In this document: positions 27,126 through 36,302 of the stretch, in pieces | How the letters are laid out: the number at the start of each line of letters is the position of its first letter | Position numbering within the stretch: position 1 is the first letter of the stretch | Source: Pseudoduganella guangdongensis | Lineage (GTDB): Bacteria; Pseudomonadota; Gammaproteobacteria; Burkholderiales; Burkholderiaceae_D | Assembly: GCF_009857475.1 (NCBI RefSeq) | Contig: NZ_WWCJ01000009.1 | Location: forward strand, 124,001 to 188,000 | Direction: 5' to 3' | Length of the DNA stretch: 64,000 nt | Position numbers and translations under genes: made by a program | Notes under the pieces: model-generated | What the model saw: the letters and a program-made list of their open reading frames with translations, nothing else | The model's database searches: none | What the model was told of the DNA's origin: nothing

Positions 27126-28277
27126 GTCGCCTTTGGCGCCGGCCCGCGAGCCGGCCGCCTTGCCCAAGCCGAACAGGGGCCGCAGCAGCGGCACCCGGCG
27201 CACCATCTCAAAGACCGCGAAGCTGATGGCCAGCGTCAACAGCACGATCAGCGCGCCTTCCAGCGCCGGCGGCAGGCCGGCGGCGCGCAGGGCCATGGCC
27301 AGGCAGATGATCAGGCTCTGGTGCAGGAGATACACCGGGAACACGGCCTGCGTCAGGTAGCGCCGCGCGGCGCTGTCGAAGTTCAGGTGCTGGTAGCCGA
27401 AAGCGCAGACGGCTAGCAGGCCGCTCCACTGGCAGGTGGCGTACAGCACGCGTCCCAGCGGCAGCCAGGCGACCTGGAAGGCCTCGCCCATCATGTAAAA
27501 ACCCATCAGGCCGGCCCAGCTGGCGCAGAACAGGCCCAGGGCCTTGAAGCGCAGTGCGGCCAGGCGCTGCCAGAAACCGTCCTGGCGCGCCATGGCGGCG
27601 CCGAACAGGAACATTGGCAGGCTCAGGGCGTGGTTGTGCCAGTCGGCGGTCAGGTTGTGGGTGTGCGGCCAGTAGGGCAGCAGAAGGATGCGGCCAAGGG
27701 CGAGGAAGGCGACCGGCAGCAGGAACAGCTTCCAGCCCTGCAGGTGGCGCAGCAGGCCGGCACCGGCCGCTTGCACGCGGCGGCTGCCGACGGCGGCCAG
27801 CAGCAGGGTGTAGAGCCACAGGTAGGGCAGGAACCAGAGGTGGTTCCAGGTCGGCATATCCAGGCAGCCGTTCTGGTCGCAGAAACCGTCGTAGCCGGTC
27901 ACGTACAGCTGCATGAAGTCGAAGTAGTCGCCCTGGTAGGCGACGTCGGACACCACCTCGAAGTAGGATTGGGGCGGCACGATGAAGAACATGCCGAACA
28001 CCAGCGGCAGCAGCAGGCGCTTGCTGCGCTCCTTCGCCAGCCCTTTGCCGCCCAGTTTATCGAGCAGGAAAGCGGCCGCCGCGCCGCCGATCAGGAACAG
28101 CAGCGACATGCGCCAGGGCGAGGAGAGCAGCATCAGCGGCTCGATGGTGCTGCCGGCGGCGGGCGACTTCACGTGCCAGTCCCAGCTCACGTAGTACATG
28201 CCGGTGTGGTACAGCACCAGCAGGAAGAACGCGCAGATGCGCAGCCAGTCGAGGAAGTAGAGGCGTTTGTTGTCCAT
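27105..28277 (-). CDS. Acyltransferase 3 family membrane protein (OpgC/MdoC-like)
   Basis: The 390-residue protein has about ten hydrophobic segments and the start MDNKRLYFLDWLRICAFFLL, with Leu-Asp-Trp-Leu-Arg typical of acyltransferase 3 proteins that modify glucans or surface sugars. TWNHLWFLPYLWLY resembles the glucan succinyltransferase OpgC. The sugar acceptor is unknown. The start ATG 28277 lies four bases after an 11-base C tract (on the coding strand) and no normal ribosome site is present. An in-frame ATG at 28349 would place the tract inside the coding region. Confidence 0.8.
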   Translation of the reverse strand: MDNKRLYFLDWLRICAFFLLVLYHTGMYYVSWDWHVKSPAAGSTIEPLMLLSSPWRMSLLFLIGGAAAAFLLDKLGGKGLAKERSKRLLLPLVFGMFFIVPPQSYFEVVSDVAYQGDYFDFMQLYVTGYDGFCDQNGCLDMPTWNHLWFLPYLWLYTLLLAAVGSRRVQAAGAGLLRHLQGWKLFLLPVAFLALGRILLLPYWPHTHNLTADWHNHALSLPMFLFGAAMARQDGFWQRLAALRFKALGLFCASWAGLMGFYMMGEAFQVAWLPLGRVLYATCQWSGLLAVCAFGYQHLNFDSAARRYLTQAVFPVYLLHQSLIICLAMALRAAGLPPALEGALIVLLTLAISFAVFEMVRRVPLLRPLFGLGKAAGSRAGAKGDLVQNLA

Positions 28278-28281
28278 GGTT

Positions 28282-28292
28282 GGGGGGGGGGG
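28282..28292. repeat. Homopolymer tract G11 (C11 on the acyltransferase strand)
   Basis: Eleven consecutive G on the plus strand occupy positions -5 to -15 before the acyltransferase ATG, exactly where a ribosome site should be. Tracts of this length slip during replication and are a usual basis for phase variation. Its exact length may also vary with sequencing error. Confidence 0.8.
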
Positions 28293-28419
28293 CTTCGCTG
28301 GTTGTCGATGGCGCAAGCTTAGGAGGCGCGGTGTGGCCCGTCGAGCCATTGGTGGCGAACGGCGGCTGGCTGGGGTGAACGGCGGCAGGGCAACTGGGAC
28401 AGCCCGGTGGCGAGTCAGT

Positions 28420-29136
28420 TCACTTGTTTAGTGCGGCATACAAGTCCGCCTTGAAGATCCGACCCAAGGGCACGACGGCACCGTCTTGCAGCACCAGGCG
28501 GCCTTGCTGATCGATTTTTCGGACCAGGGCTAGCCGCACCGCTGCGCGCCGGTGGCAACGCACGAACTCGCCGCCCAGGCTGGACAGGAGGTCGGTCAGC
28601 GTCTGGCGCAACAGCGGGGCGTCGCCGGCGGTGTGCAGGATGACGTAATTGTCGGCGGTTTCAAGCCATTGGATATCATCGACGCGAATCACGCGGGTGA
28701 CGCCGCGCTCGGTAACCAGCAACTGCCGCAATGGCGCGCCGGGCGGCAATGCTGGTGCCGGCGGCGTTGCGCCGTTGCGGGCGGCAATGCGCTCGCGCAG
28801 GCGCTGCATGGCGCGCTGCAGGCGGGCGGCGTCGAAGGGCTTGAGCAGGTAGTCGATGGCGTTGGCGTCGAAGGCCGGCACGGCGTAGGCGTCGAAGGCG
28901 GTGGCGAAGACGACCAGCGGGGCGGGGGCGGGCAGGGAGGCGGCGACTTCCAGGCCGCCGACTTCGGGCATTTGCACATCGAGGAAGATGGCGTCGGGCG
29001 CGAAGCTGGCGACTTTTTCCAGGGCTTCGATGCCGTCGCGCGCTTCGTCCACGGCGGTGATGCCGGGCTCCTGCGCCAGCATGCGGCGCAGCCTGTCGCG
29101 GGCGGGGCGTTCGTCGTCGACAATCAGGATGCGCAT
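28420..29136 (-). CDS. LytTR-family response regulator (AlgR/LytR type)
   Basis: The 238-residue protein has an N-terminal receiver with phospho-Asp 53 (FLDVQMPEVGG) and conserved VDDERPARDRL, a Pro/Ala linker, and a C-terminal LytTR DNA-binding domain (VIRVDDIQWLETADNYVILH, FVRCHRRAAVRLALV, VPLGRIFKADLYAAL). It starts at ATG 29136, 13 bases inside the upstream kinase gene, so the pair is translationally coupled. LytTR regulators bind paired direct repeats; none was searched for systematically. Confidence 0.92.
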   Translation of the reverse strand: MRILIVDDERPARDRLRRMLAQEPGITAVDEARDGIEALEKVASFAPDAIFLDVQMPEVGGLEVAASLPAPAPLVVFATAFDAYAVPAFDANAIDYLLKPFDAARLQRAMQRLRERIAARNGATPPAPALPPGAPLRQLLVTERGVTRVIRVDDIQWLETADNYVILHTAGDAPLLRQTLTDLLSSLGGEFVRCHRRAAVRLALVRKIDQQGRLVLQDGAVVPLGRIFKADLYAALNK

Positions 29137-30182
29137 GGGAGCCTGATTTCTGCGCGGACGCCGCTGGGTTCGAGCTGCTTTAGGGACAGGCTGGCGTCTT
29201 CTCCGTGCAGGGCTGACAGGCGTGCACGGAGGTTGCGCATTCCTAAACCGTGTGAAAGCGGCAAACCAGGGTGCGGCCCGGAGGGCTGGACCCTGAGTTG
29301 GCCGGCGTCGTCGCTGATGGCTAATATCAGGGTGCCGCCATCCCTGTTCGCGCTGATGGCGATGTTGGTGGGGGCACGCCGGCGTTCCACGGTGTGCTTG
29401 AAGACGTTCTCCAGTAGTGGTTGCATGCTCATTACCGGTACCAGGCATTCGTTGCAGGCAGCGTCGATGTCCCATGCGATCTGCACGCGGTCGCTGAAGC
29501 GTTCCTCCATCAGCTTGGCGTAGCCGCGCAACAGGCGCAGCTCGGTGCTGAGCGGCGCTTGCTGCTGGCCACTGACGTCGAGCGTAGCGCGCAGCACGTC
29601 GGCCAGCTGCACCAGGGTGGCGTCGGCGCGTTCGACATCGGTGTGCATCAGCGAGGAGATGGTATTCAGGGCGTTGAACAAGAAGTGCGGTTGCATCTGC
29701 TGCGTGAGCTGGTGCAGCTGGGCTTCGCGCAGCTGGGCGCTGGCTTTCTCCGCCGCGCGGAAGGACAGCATGCCGAAGGTGATCAGGGTGAAGATCGCGA
29801 AGAAGATCGAGATCTTGATGTTTTCGTACACGAAGGTCTCACCCCACGGCTCATGCTCGTAGCGCGCGCCCAGCGCGGCATACACGGCGTGCCGGATGCC
29901 GAACGCCAAAGGCGTGAACAGCAGCCACCACATGGGCAGCCACAGCGCCTGGCGCGCGAACCAGCGTGCGGGCGTGACCAACTGGGCGTCGTGGCGGCGC
30001 GTGCCCAAGCGCTGCAAGGCCAGCAGCAGGGTGGCCACGGCCATGGAGGAGGTCTCCCACAGGATGGGTTGCCACAGCGGCCCGTGGTCGTTGCGCTGGA
30101 AGTCCTGCACGGCGGTGGCCACCATCATGGCCCAGAACAGCAGCCACGCGACAATGAGAGACAGCGCGGCGCGGCGGTTCAT
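29124..30182 (-). CDS. LytS/YehU-type sensor histidine kinase
   Basis: The 352-residue membrane kinase has four hydrophobic segments in residues 8-140 and a His_kinase domain with phospho-His 166 (MQPHFLFNALNTISSLM) followed by a HATPase region (MQPLLENVFKHTVE, GLGMRNLRARL). It lies between the antiporter gene and the LytTR regulator in one transcriptional unit, overlapping the former by four bases and the latter by 13. The membrane part has no large periplasmic loop, so it may sense a membrane or ionic state. Confidence 0.92.
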   Translation of the reverse strand: MNRRAALSLIVAWLLFWAMMVATAVQDFQRNDHGPLWQPILWETSSMAVATLLLALQRLGTRRHDAQLVTPARWFARQALWLPMWWLLFTPLAFGIRHAVYAALGARYEHEPWGETFVYENIKISIFFAIFTLITFGMLSFRAAEKASAQLREAQLHQLTQQMQPHFLFNALNTISSLMHTDVERADATLVQLADVLRATLDVSGQQQAPLSTELRLLRGYAKLMEERFSDRVQIAWDIDAACNECLVPVMSMQPLLENVFKHTVERRRAPTNIAISANRDGGTLILAISDDAGQLRVQPSGPHPGLPLSHGLGMRNLRARLSALHGEDASLSLKQLEPSGVRAEIRLPCAS

Positions 30183-31831
30183 TTGGCCTGTTTCTGGTGG
30201 CGTGCTTCGACGAGGTCGATCTCGCGCACCAGCTTGCGCGCCGTTTCGTCGGAAATGTGGTGGTGGCGCGCCAGGTCGAAGATGGTGGTGCGCTCGGCCT
30301 CCATGGCGGCCAGGCGCAGGTCGCGCTCGGCCTTGTCCATTTTGCGGAAATGCTCCTTGCTCTGGTCCTCCGCCGACCAGGCCACATTCAGGCGGTACTC
30401 ATAGAGGGCGATGACGCGCGCCGCCGCCTGCGGCAGCACGTCCGGATGGTGGGCGTCGGCCAGGGCCAGCTCGGCGCGCTCGATGGCGGCGATCGCTGCC
30501 GACGCGGCCTGGCGGCGCGCCATGTCTTCCTGCTGGCGCTCGGCCGGCTCCTCGGGGAAATGCATGCCGCCCAGAAGGCGCGGCAAGCCCACGCTGGCCG
30601 CCAGCAAGGAAATCAGGATCACCGAGCTGGCCAGCAGGATGGTCAGGTCGCGCGCCGGGAACGGGTCGCCGTTGGGCAGCACCAGCGGCAGCGTCAGCAC
30701 GCCGGCCAGGGTAATGGCGCCGCGCGCGCCGGCCAACGCGGTGGCCAGCAGCAGGCGCCAGTGCGGCTTGTGACTTTGGGCGCCGCGCGCGCGGCGCGTG
30801 CGGCGGAACAGGGTGACGCTCAGGGTGGCCCAGACCCAGGCGAAACGCAGCGCGATCAGGCCGGCGCTGATGGCCACCGCGTACAGCACCAGCCACCATG
30901 GATTAATGTGGCCGCTCTGCTCCAGCGATTCGCTGGCGCCGCGCAGGATGTCGGGCAGCTGTTCGCCGAGCAGCACGAACATGACGCCGTTCAGGGTGAA
31001 CTGCACCGTGTCCCAGACGGCGGTGCGCTGGATGCGGGTGGCCGCCATCGCCTGGCCGCCCAGCTCCACATAGCTCATGGTAATGCCGGCCGCCACCGCC
31101 GCCAGGATGCCGGAGGCGTGCAGGCGCTCGGCCACCAGATAGGCGCCGAAGGGGATCAGCAGCGACACCAGGATCGGCGAACCAGCTGGTTCGCCATAGC
31201 GCGCCGTGAGCCGGCCCTGGAGCCAGGTCACGCCCGCCGTGACGGCCACGCCGGCAGCGATGCCGGCGGCGGCCAGCCAGACAAAGGTGAGCGAGGCATT
31301 GGCCAGCGAGAAGGTACCGGTCAGCACCGCCGCCACCGCAAAGCGGAAGCACACCAGGCCGCTGGCATCGTTCAGCAAGGCTTCGCCTTCCAGGATATGC
31401 ATCAGGCGCTTGGGGATGGGCGCGCGCGAAGCGATGGAGCCCACCGCAACCGGGTCGGTCGGCGACAGGATGGCGGCCAGCGCGAACGCCACCGGCAGCG
31501 GCATGGACGGGATCATCCAGTGGATGAAGTAGCCGGCGCCCAGCACGGTAAAGATCACCAGGCCCAGGGCCAGCTCCAGGATCACCACGCGGTCACGGAA
31601 CAGGCCGGTGTTCGGGATGCGCCAGCCATCGAGGAACAGCAGGGGCGGGATGAAGAGCAGGAAGAACAGTTCGGGGTCGAGCTGGATGCCATGCCCGGAC
31701 CAGGCGGCGATCACCGCACCCAGCGCGATCTGGACCAGGGGCAGCGGCAGGCCGGCCGGCAGCATGCGCTTTACGTAGGCGCTGGCAATCACGGCCAGCA
31801 GCATTGCCAAGACAATCTCGATAGAATCCAT
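30179..31831 (-). CDS. CPA1-family Na+/H+ antiporter
   Basis: The 550-residue protein has about twelve membrane segments and the CPA1 signature LSPTDPVAVGSI with EGEALLNDASGLVCF, the ion-binding Asp residues of NhaP/NHE-type exchangers. A cytoplasmic tail of about 130 residues (EEPAERQQEDMARRQAAS, then the region to residue 550) is typical of YjcE/NhaP relatives. It is the first gene of a three-gene operon with a LytS/LytTR two-component system. Regulation of ion exchange by that pair is an inference from coupling. Confidence 0.9.
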   Translation of the reverse strand: MDSIEIVLAMLLAVIASAYVKRMLPAGLPLPLVQIALGAVIAAWSGHGIQLDPELFFLLFIPPLLFLDGWRIPNTGLFRDRVVILELALGLVIFTVLGAGYFIHWMIPSMPLPVAFALAAILSPTDPVAVGSIASRAPIPKRLMHILEGEALLNDASGLVCFRFAVAAVLTGTFSLANASLTFVWLAAAGIAAGVAVTAGVTWLQGRLTARYGEPAGSPILVSLLIPFGAYLVAERLHASGILAAVAAGITMSYVELGGQAMAATRIQRTAVWDTVQFTLNGVMFVLLGEQLPDILRGASESLEQSGHINPWWLVLYAVAISAGLIALRFAWVWATLSVTLFRRTRRARGAQSHKPHWRLLLATALAGARGAITLAGVLTLPLVLPNGDPFPARDLTILLASSVILISLLAASVGLPRLLGGMHFPEEPAERQQEDMARRQAASAAIAAIERAELALADAHHPDVLPQAAARVIALYEYRLNVAWSAEDQSKEHFRKMDKAERDLRLAAMEAERTTIFDLARHHHISDETARKLVREIDLVEARHQKQAK

Positions 31832-31868
31832 ATAAAGATTATAGTGGCAATGTTAAGCAAAAAAGAAC

Positions 31869-31897
31869 TTGTCAGCCCCCGGCGGCACTGTCATAAT
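31869..31897 (+). promoter_or_regulatory. Sigma-70 promoter of tRNA-Gly
   Basis: TTGTCA (31869-31874), a 17-base spacer and CATAAT (31892-31897) form a near-consensus promoter ending 12 bases before the tRNA. The spacer is GC-rich. Confidence 0.75.
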
Positions 31898-31909
31898 AGC
31901 GCCTCTTCT

Positions 31910-31985
31910 GCGGGAATAGCTCAGTTGGTAGAGCGCAACCTTGCCAAGGTTGAGGTCGAGAGTTCGAGACTCTTTTCCCGCTCCA
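31910..31985 (+). tRNA. tRNA-Gly (GCC anticodon)
   Basis: The 76-nt sequence folds as a standard cloverleaf. The acceptor GCGGGAA pairs with TTCCCGC, the D stem is GCTC/GAGC, the anticodon stem CAACC/GGTTG has loop TTGCCAA, and the T loop is TTCGAGA. The 3' CCA is encoded at 31983-31985. A promoter lies just before and a strong terminator just after, so it is a single-gene unit. Confidence 0.96.
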
Positions 31986-31992
31986 GAATTCC

Positions 31993-32023
31993 AAAAAGGA
32001 CACCTACGGGTGTCCTTTTTTTT
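31993..32023 (+). terminator. Rho-independent terminator after tRNA-Gly
   Basis: A 12-bp perfect stem (AAAAAGGACACC with GGTGTCCTTTTT) around a TACG loop is followed by a T run. It begins eight bases after the tRNA CCA end. Confidence 0.92.
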
Positions 32024-32054
32024 GTTGTTTCCTGATCTAATCCCTCGCGGAACT

Positions 32055-32082
32055 TAAAAAAAGGCCGGTATACTGCCGAAAC
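32055..32082 (+). promoter_or_regulatory. Possible sigma-28 (FliA) promoter of cheV
   Basis: TAAAAAAA, a 12-base spacer and GCCGAAAC resemble the flagellar consensus TAAAGTTT-N11-GCCGATAA, with one extra spacer base and mismatches in both boxes. It lies 47 bases before the cheV start, which would put this chemotaxis gene under flagellar control. Confidence 0.4.
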
Positions 32083-32128
32083 ATTCCATACCAAAGGGAA
32101 TGCCTATTTAAGCAGATTGGAGCGATTG

Positions 32129-33082
32129 ATGAATTCCGTTCAACAAGAAGTTGACGAGCGCAGTAACCTGACAAACTCCAACAAGTTCGAACTGCTGCTG
32201 TTCCGCCTCGGCGTTGACGACACCAGCGGCAACTCGGAACTGTACGGCATTAACGTCTTCAAGATCCGCGAGATCGTGGCGATGCCGACCGTGACCGCAG
32301 TGGCCGGTTCCGAGCCGCATATGCTGGGCGTGGTGAACCTGCGCGGACAAATCATTCCTGTGATGGACTTGCCTGGCATCGTCGGCGTCAAGCCGAAGAC
32401 CGGCCTGAACATCATGCTGGTGACCGAATTCGCGCGCACCACGCAGGCCTTCGCGGTGGAGTCGGTGGACGAGATCGTGCGCCTTGACTGGAGCCAGGTG
32501 CTGAGCGCCGAAGGCAGCCACGGCGGCGGCATGGTGACCTCCATTGCGCGCGTCGACGGCGACGTGCAGAACACCCGCCTGGCGCAGGTGCTGGACGTGG
32601 AAACCATCCTGCGCAACCTGACCCCGAGCGACGGCAAGGAAATCGACGAAACCGCTGTCGGCCGCCTGCCGCTGAAGCCGGGCACCTTTATCCTGGCGGC
32701 GGACGACTCGGTGGTCGCGCGCAACCTGATCGAGCGCGGCCTGGAAGCGATGCACGCGCCGTTCGTGATGATGAAGACCGGTAAGGAAGCCTGGGATAAG
32801 CTGAACCACATTGCCGAAGGCTGCAAGGCCGAGGGCATTCCGGTGGAAGACCGCGTGGCCCTGGTGCTGACCGACCTGGAAATGCCGGAGATGGACGGCT
32901 TTACGCTGACCCGCCTGGTGAAGCAGGATGCCCGCTTCTCCAAGATTCCGGTGGTGATCCACTCTTCGCTGTCGGGCAAGACCAACGAAGACCACGTGAA
33001 AGGCGTTGGCGCCGATGCTTACGTGGCCAAGTTCGTGGCCGAAGAACTGGCGGAAACCATCCGCAACGTGCTTACGAAGTAA
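32129..33082 (+). CDS. cheV: Chemotaxis coupling protein CheV (CheW-REC)
   Basis: The 317-residue protein has a CheW-like domain (about residues 15-165; FRLGVDDTSGNSELYGINVF, MLGVVNLRGQIIPVMDLP) and a receiver (about 190-315) with phospho-Asp 249 (LTDLEMPEMDGFTLT) and HSSLSGKTNEDHVKGVGADA. CheV couples chemoreceptors to CheA and adapts by phosphorylation. The start ATG 32129 has GGAG at good spacing; a longer frame begins at 32117. It stands alone, separated from other chemotaxis genes. The convergent fghA overlaps its 3' end by 11 bases. Confidence 0.94.
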   Translation: MNSVQQEVDERSNLTNSNKFELLLFRLGVDDTSGNSELYGINVFKIREIVAMPTVTAVAGSEPHMLGVVNLRGQIIPVMDLPGIVGVKPKTGLNIMLVTEFARTTQAFAVESVDEIVRLDWSQVLSAEGSHGGGMVTSIARVDGDVQNTRLAQVLDVETILRNLTPSDGKEIDETAVGRLPLKPGTFILAADDSVVARNLIERGLEAMHAPFVMMKTGKEAWDKLNHIAEGCKAEGIPVEDRVALVLTDLEMPEMDGFTLTRLVKQDARFSKIPVVIHSSLSGKTNEDHVKGVGADAYVAKFVAEELAETIRNVLTK

Positions 33083-33923
33083 TTTCCTTCAGCTGCCGGC
33101 CATGGAAGCGCACATGGTCGGCGATAAAGCTGGAGATAAAGTAGTAGCCATGATCGTAGCCCGCATGCCGGCGCAGCTCCACAGGCTGGCCGACTGCGCG
33201 GCACGCATCCTCGAACACTTCCGGATACAACTGCTCCTCAAGGAACTTGTCGGCCAGGCCCTGGTCGATCAGGATGCCTTTGGGGAAGGGCGCTTGTTCC
33301 TGCGCCGCCATGAGCGCGCTCGCGTCATGCGCCAGCCAGCCGGCCTGGTCCGGACCAAGATAACCATTGAAGGCCTTGTGGCCCCAGGGGCAGCGGCTTG
33401 GCGCGGCAATCGGCGCAAAGGCCGACACGCTGCTGAACAAGTCGGGCCGGCGCAGGGCCAGGGTCAATGCGCCGTGGCCGCCCATGGAATGGCCGAAGAT
33501 GCCGACGCGCTTGCCATCAACAGGTAATTCATCGATCACCAGCTGGCGCAGTTCGTGGATGTAGCTCTCCATGCGGTAGTGCTGCGACCATGGCGCTTGC
33601 GATGCGTCCACGTAGAAGCCCGCGCCTTCGCCGAAGTCCCAGCTGGTCGTTTCGCCTTCAATCCCGGCGCCGCGCGGGCTGGTGTCGGGCGACACCAGGA
33701 CCAACCCTTCCTGCGCCGCGAATTGCTGCGCGCCGGCCTTGATGGCAAAGGTCTCTTCCGTGCAGGTCAGGCCGGCGAGGTAGAACAGTGCGGGCACGGG
33801 GCCTTGCGCTGCCTGTGCCGGAATGAAGATGGAGAAGCGCATTGGCAAGCCAATCGCTTTCGAGTCGTGGCGGTAAAAACGCTGTACCCCGCCATGGCAT
33901 ACGTGTTCGCTGATCATGTCCAT
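33072..33923 (-). CDS. fghA: S-formylglutathione hydrolase
   Basis: This 283-residue esterase-D-type enzyme hydrolyses S-formylglutathione to formate and glutathione in formaldehyde detoxification. It has the nucleophile motif GHSMGGHGAL, FYLAGLTCTEETF (oxyanion region), SPRGAG and the C-terminal YDHGYYFI with the catalytic His. The start at 33923 (MDMISEH) aligns with the family start MELISEH; the frame can begin three codons earlier at 33932. No glutathione-dependent formaldehyde dehydrogenase gene is adjacent in the window. Confidence 0.93.
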   Translation of the reverse strand: MDMISEHVCHGGVQRFYRHDSKAIGLPMRFSIFIPAQAAQGPVPALFYLAGLTCTEETFAIKAGAQQFAAQEGLVLVSPDTSPRGAGIEGETTSWDFGEGAGFYVDASQAPWSQHYRMESYIHELRQLVIDELPVDGKRVGIFGHSMGGHGALTLALRRPDLFSSVSAFAPIAAPSRCPWGHKAFNGYLGPDQAGWLAHDASALMAAQEQAPFPKGILIDQGLADKFLEEQLYPEVFEDACRAVGQPVELRRHAGYDHGYYFISSFIADHVRFHGRQLKEITS

Positions 33924-33997
33924 GCCCGGCATTGTACCGAACTTGGGTGCGACGCGTTTTTCACAAATGCAATATAGTTGAGTTCGGAGGTAAGTTT

Positions 33998-35182
33998 ATG
34001 ACCGATCTGTTTGTCTTCTCGGAAGAACTCGCCTGGACCAGCGCCATGCTGCTCGCATGGCTTGCCGGCGAGTTTGTTCACCGCTGGACCAGGCTGCCGC
34101 GTATCAGCGTGTATGGCCTGGTGGGCTTCCTGCTGGCGCAGGCAACGCCCGATCTTCTCGTGCCGGACGGCAGCAGCCAGGTAACGCTGCTCGCCAATAT
34201 CGCTTTCGGCCTGATCCTGTTTGAATTTGGTTACCGTATCAACCTGCGCTGGTTGCGCGTAAATCCCTGGATTGCCATCAGCGGCCTGGCCGAATCGGCG
34301 CTCACATTCGGCGCGGTGTATGCCATTGCGGCCTGGCAGGGCATGCCGCCGTTGACGGCGCTGCTGCTGGCATCGCTCGCCATGTCGTCTTCGCCGGCCG
34401 GCGTGCTGCGTGTGATTAACGAAGAACGCAGCTCGGGGCAGGTGACCGAGCGCGTGCTGCACCTGGTGGCGATCAACTGCGTGCTGGCGCTGTTCGTATT
34501 CAAGGTGGTGGTGGGCTTCTGGGTGTTCCAGACCTCCGGCAGCCTGACGCAGGCGGTGTCGCACAGCCTGATCGAGTTGCTGGCCTCCGCCGTGCTGGGC
34601 GCGGTGGCGGGCATGCTGACGCCGGCGCTGCTGCGCGGCCTGGGCACGCTGGCCCGCGACGGCACGGTGGCGTTTGCAATGGTGGTGATCCTGCTGGTAT
34701 CGATCACCCAGGCGGCCGACCTGTCGCCGATGCTGGCGACGCTGACCTTCGGCCTGATGGCGCGCCACCGCCGCGTAACCTTCACCCGCACGCAGCGCAA
34801 CTTCGGCGCCATCGGCGAGTTGCTGACGGTGCTGCTGTTCGTGTTTGCCGTGTGTACGCTGGACTGGCAGCGCGTGGTGGCCGGCGCTTCGCTTGGCTTG
34901 CTGCTGCTGATGGTGCGCTTTGCCACCAAGACGGTTGCAGTGGCGGCGTTCGCGCACGTGTCCGGCATTTCCTGGCGTAAGGGTGCGCTGATCGGCGTGG
35001 CATTGTCGCCGATGTCGGTGTTCGCGATCTTGCTGCTGGAGCAGACGCGCTATATGGGCATTGTGCTGGTCGATGAACTGGCCGCGCTGGCCGCCATGAC
35101 CTTGTTCATGGAAGTGCTGGGGCCGATCATTACGCAGCGCGCGCTGGTACTGGCGCGCGAAACGGCGAAAGAGGAGGGCTGA
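33998..35182 (+). CDS. CPA2-type cation:proton antiporter (KefB/NapA-like membrane domain)
   Basis: The 394-residue membrane protein has about twelve hydrophobic segments, a KefB-like [20 protein letters not shown] block and [16 protein letters not shown] near the usual ion site. It lacks a C-terminal nucleotide-binding (RCK/TrkA-N) domain, so it is of the short type. ATG 33998 follows CGGAGG with seven bases of spacing. The YbdK-type ligase begins one base after its stop. That pairing recalls the glutathione link of Kef systems, but YbdK is not known to make glutathione efficiently. Confidence 0.82.
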   Translation: MTDLFVFSEELAWTSAMLLAWLAGEFVHRWTRLPRISVYGLVGFLLAQATPDLLVPDGSSQVTLLANIAFGLILFEFGYRINLRWLRVNPWIAISGLAESALTFGAVYAIAAWQGMPPLTALLLASLAMSSSPAGVLRVINEERSSGQVTERVLHLVAINCVLALFVFKVVVGFWVFQTSGSLTQAVSHSLIELLASAVLGAVAGMLTPALLRGLGTLARDGTVAFAMVVILLVSITQAADLSPMLATLTFGLMARHRRVTFTRTQRNFGAIGELLTVLLFVFAVCTLDWQRVVAGASLGLLLLMVRFATKTVAVAAFAHVSGISWRKGALIGVALSPMSVFAILLLEQTRYMGIVLVDELAALAAMTLFMEVLGPIITQRALVLARETAKEEG

Positions 35183-35183
35183 G

Positions 35184-36302
35184 ATGCCGTTGGAAGAATT
35201 TAAATCATCACAGCCCCTGACCATGGGGGTGGAGCTGGAGATGCAGCTGGTCAGCCTGTCGGACTTCGACCTGACGGCGTCCAGCCCGGACTTGCTGCAC
35301 CTGTTGCAGCGCAAGCCGTTCCCCGGCAATGTGACGCCGGAGATCACCGAGAGCATGATCGAGATTAACACCGACGTGCACACCAAACACGGCGAGCTGC
35401 TGGCGCAGCTGCACGAAACGCGCGACACGCTGGTGAAGGCGGCCGATACGCTGAATATTGGTATCTGCGGCGGCGGCACGCATCCGTTCCAGCGCTGGTC
35501 GGAACGCAAGATCTTCTCCAAGCCGCGCTTCAAGGAAGTGTCGGCGCTGTACGGCTACCTGGCCAAGCAGTTCACCATTTTCGGCCAGCACGTGCACATC
35601 GGCTGCAGCAGCGGGGACGACGCGCTCTACCTGCTGCATGCGTTGAGCCGCTATGTGCCGCACTTTATCGCGCTGTCTGCATCTTCGCCCTATGTGCAGG
35701 GTAACGATACGCTGTTCAACTCAGCGCGCCTGAACAGCGTGTTCGCCTTCCCCATGAGCGGGCGCGCGCCCTTCATTTTGAAGTGGGACCAGTTCGAGCA
35801 CGAGTTCTTCTCCAAGATGGAGCACACAGGCGTGATCAAGTCCATGAAGGACTTCTACTGGGACATCCGGCCCAAGCCGGAATACGGCACCATTGAGCTG
35901 CGCGTGTGCGACACGCCGCTGACGGTGGAGCGCGCGGCGGCGCTGGCGTGCTATCTGCAGGCGCTGTGTGCCTATCTGCTGGAGCGCAAGGAAGAGCCGC
36001 CGGCGGAGGACGACTACCTGGTGTACAACTACAACCGCTTCCAGGCTTGCCGATTCGGGTTGGATGGCACGGTGGTGCACCCCAAGACCTACGAAAGCCT
36101 GTCGCTGCGCGAGGATATCCTGACCACGCTGCGGCGCATGGATCTGCATGCCGAGGCGCTGGGAGGTAGCGCGGCACTTAATCATCTGATGCAGGTGACC
36201 CATATGGGCAGCGATGCGCATTACCTGCGCGCGCAGTATGACGCGTCGGGCAGCGTGGAGGGCGTGGTGGATGCTGCTATCGCCCGCTTCCGGGGTAATT
36301 AG
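35184..36302 (+). CDS. ybdK: YbdK-type carboxylate-amine ligase (glutamate-cysteine ligase family 2)
   Basis: The 372-residue enzyme belongs to the ATP-grasp-like GCS2 family, which has weak glutamate-cysteine ligase activity in E. coli. It shows [12 protein letters not shown] at the start, [49 protein letters not shown] and [12 protein letters not shown], all family landmarks. Length is normal. It follows the antiporter gene by one base and is probably translationally coupled. The convergent secreted protein gene overlaps its last 26 bases. Confidence 0.92.
   Translation: MPLEEFKSSQPLTMGVELEMQLVSLSDFDLTASSPDLLHLLQRKPFPGNVTPEITESMIEINTDVHTKHGELLAQLHETRDTLVKAADTLNIGICGGGTHPFQRWSERKIFSKPRFKEVSALYGYLAKQFTIFGQHVHIGCSSGDDALYLLHALSRYVPHFIALSASSPYVQGNDTLFNSARLNSVFAFPMSGRAPFILKWDQFEHEFFSKMEHTGVIKSMKDFYWDIRPKPEYGTIELRVCDTPLTVERAAALACYLQALCAYLLERKEEPPAEDDYLVYNYNRFQACRFGLDGTVVHPKTYESLSLREDILTTLRRMDLHAEALGGSAALNHLMQVTHMGSDAHYLRAQYDASGSVEGVVDAAIARFRGN

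Noticed and set aside
31910..31985. tRNA-Gly as an integration site of a genomic island
   Set aside because: No repeat of the tRNA 3' end and no integrase gene were seen within the window; the downstream cheV and fghA genes are ordinary.
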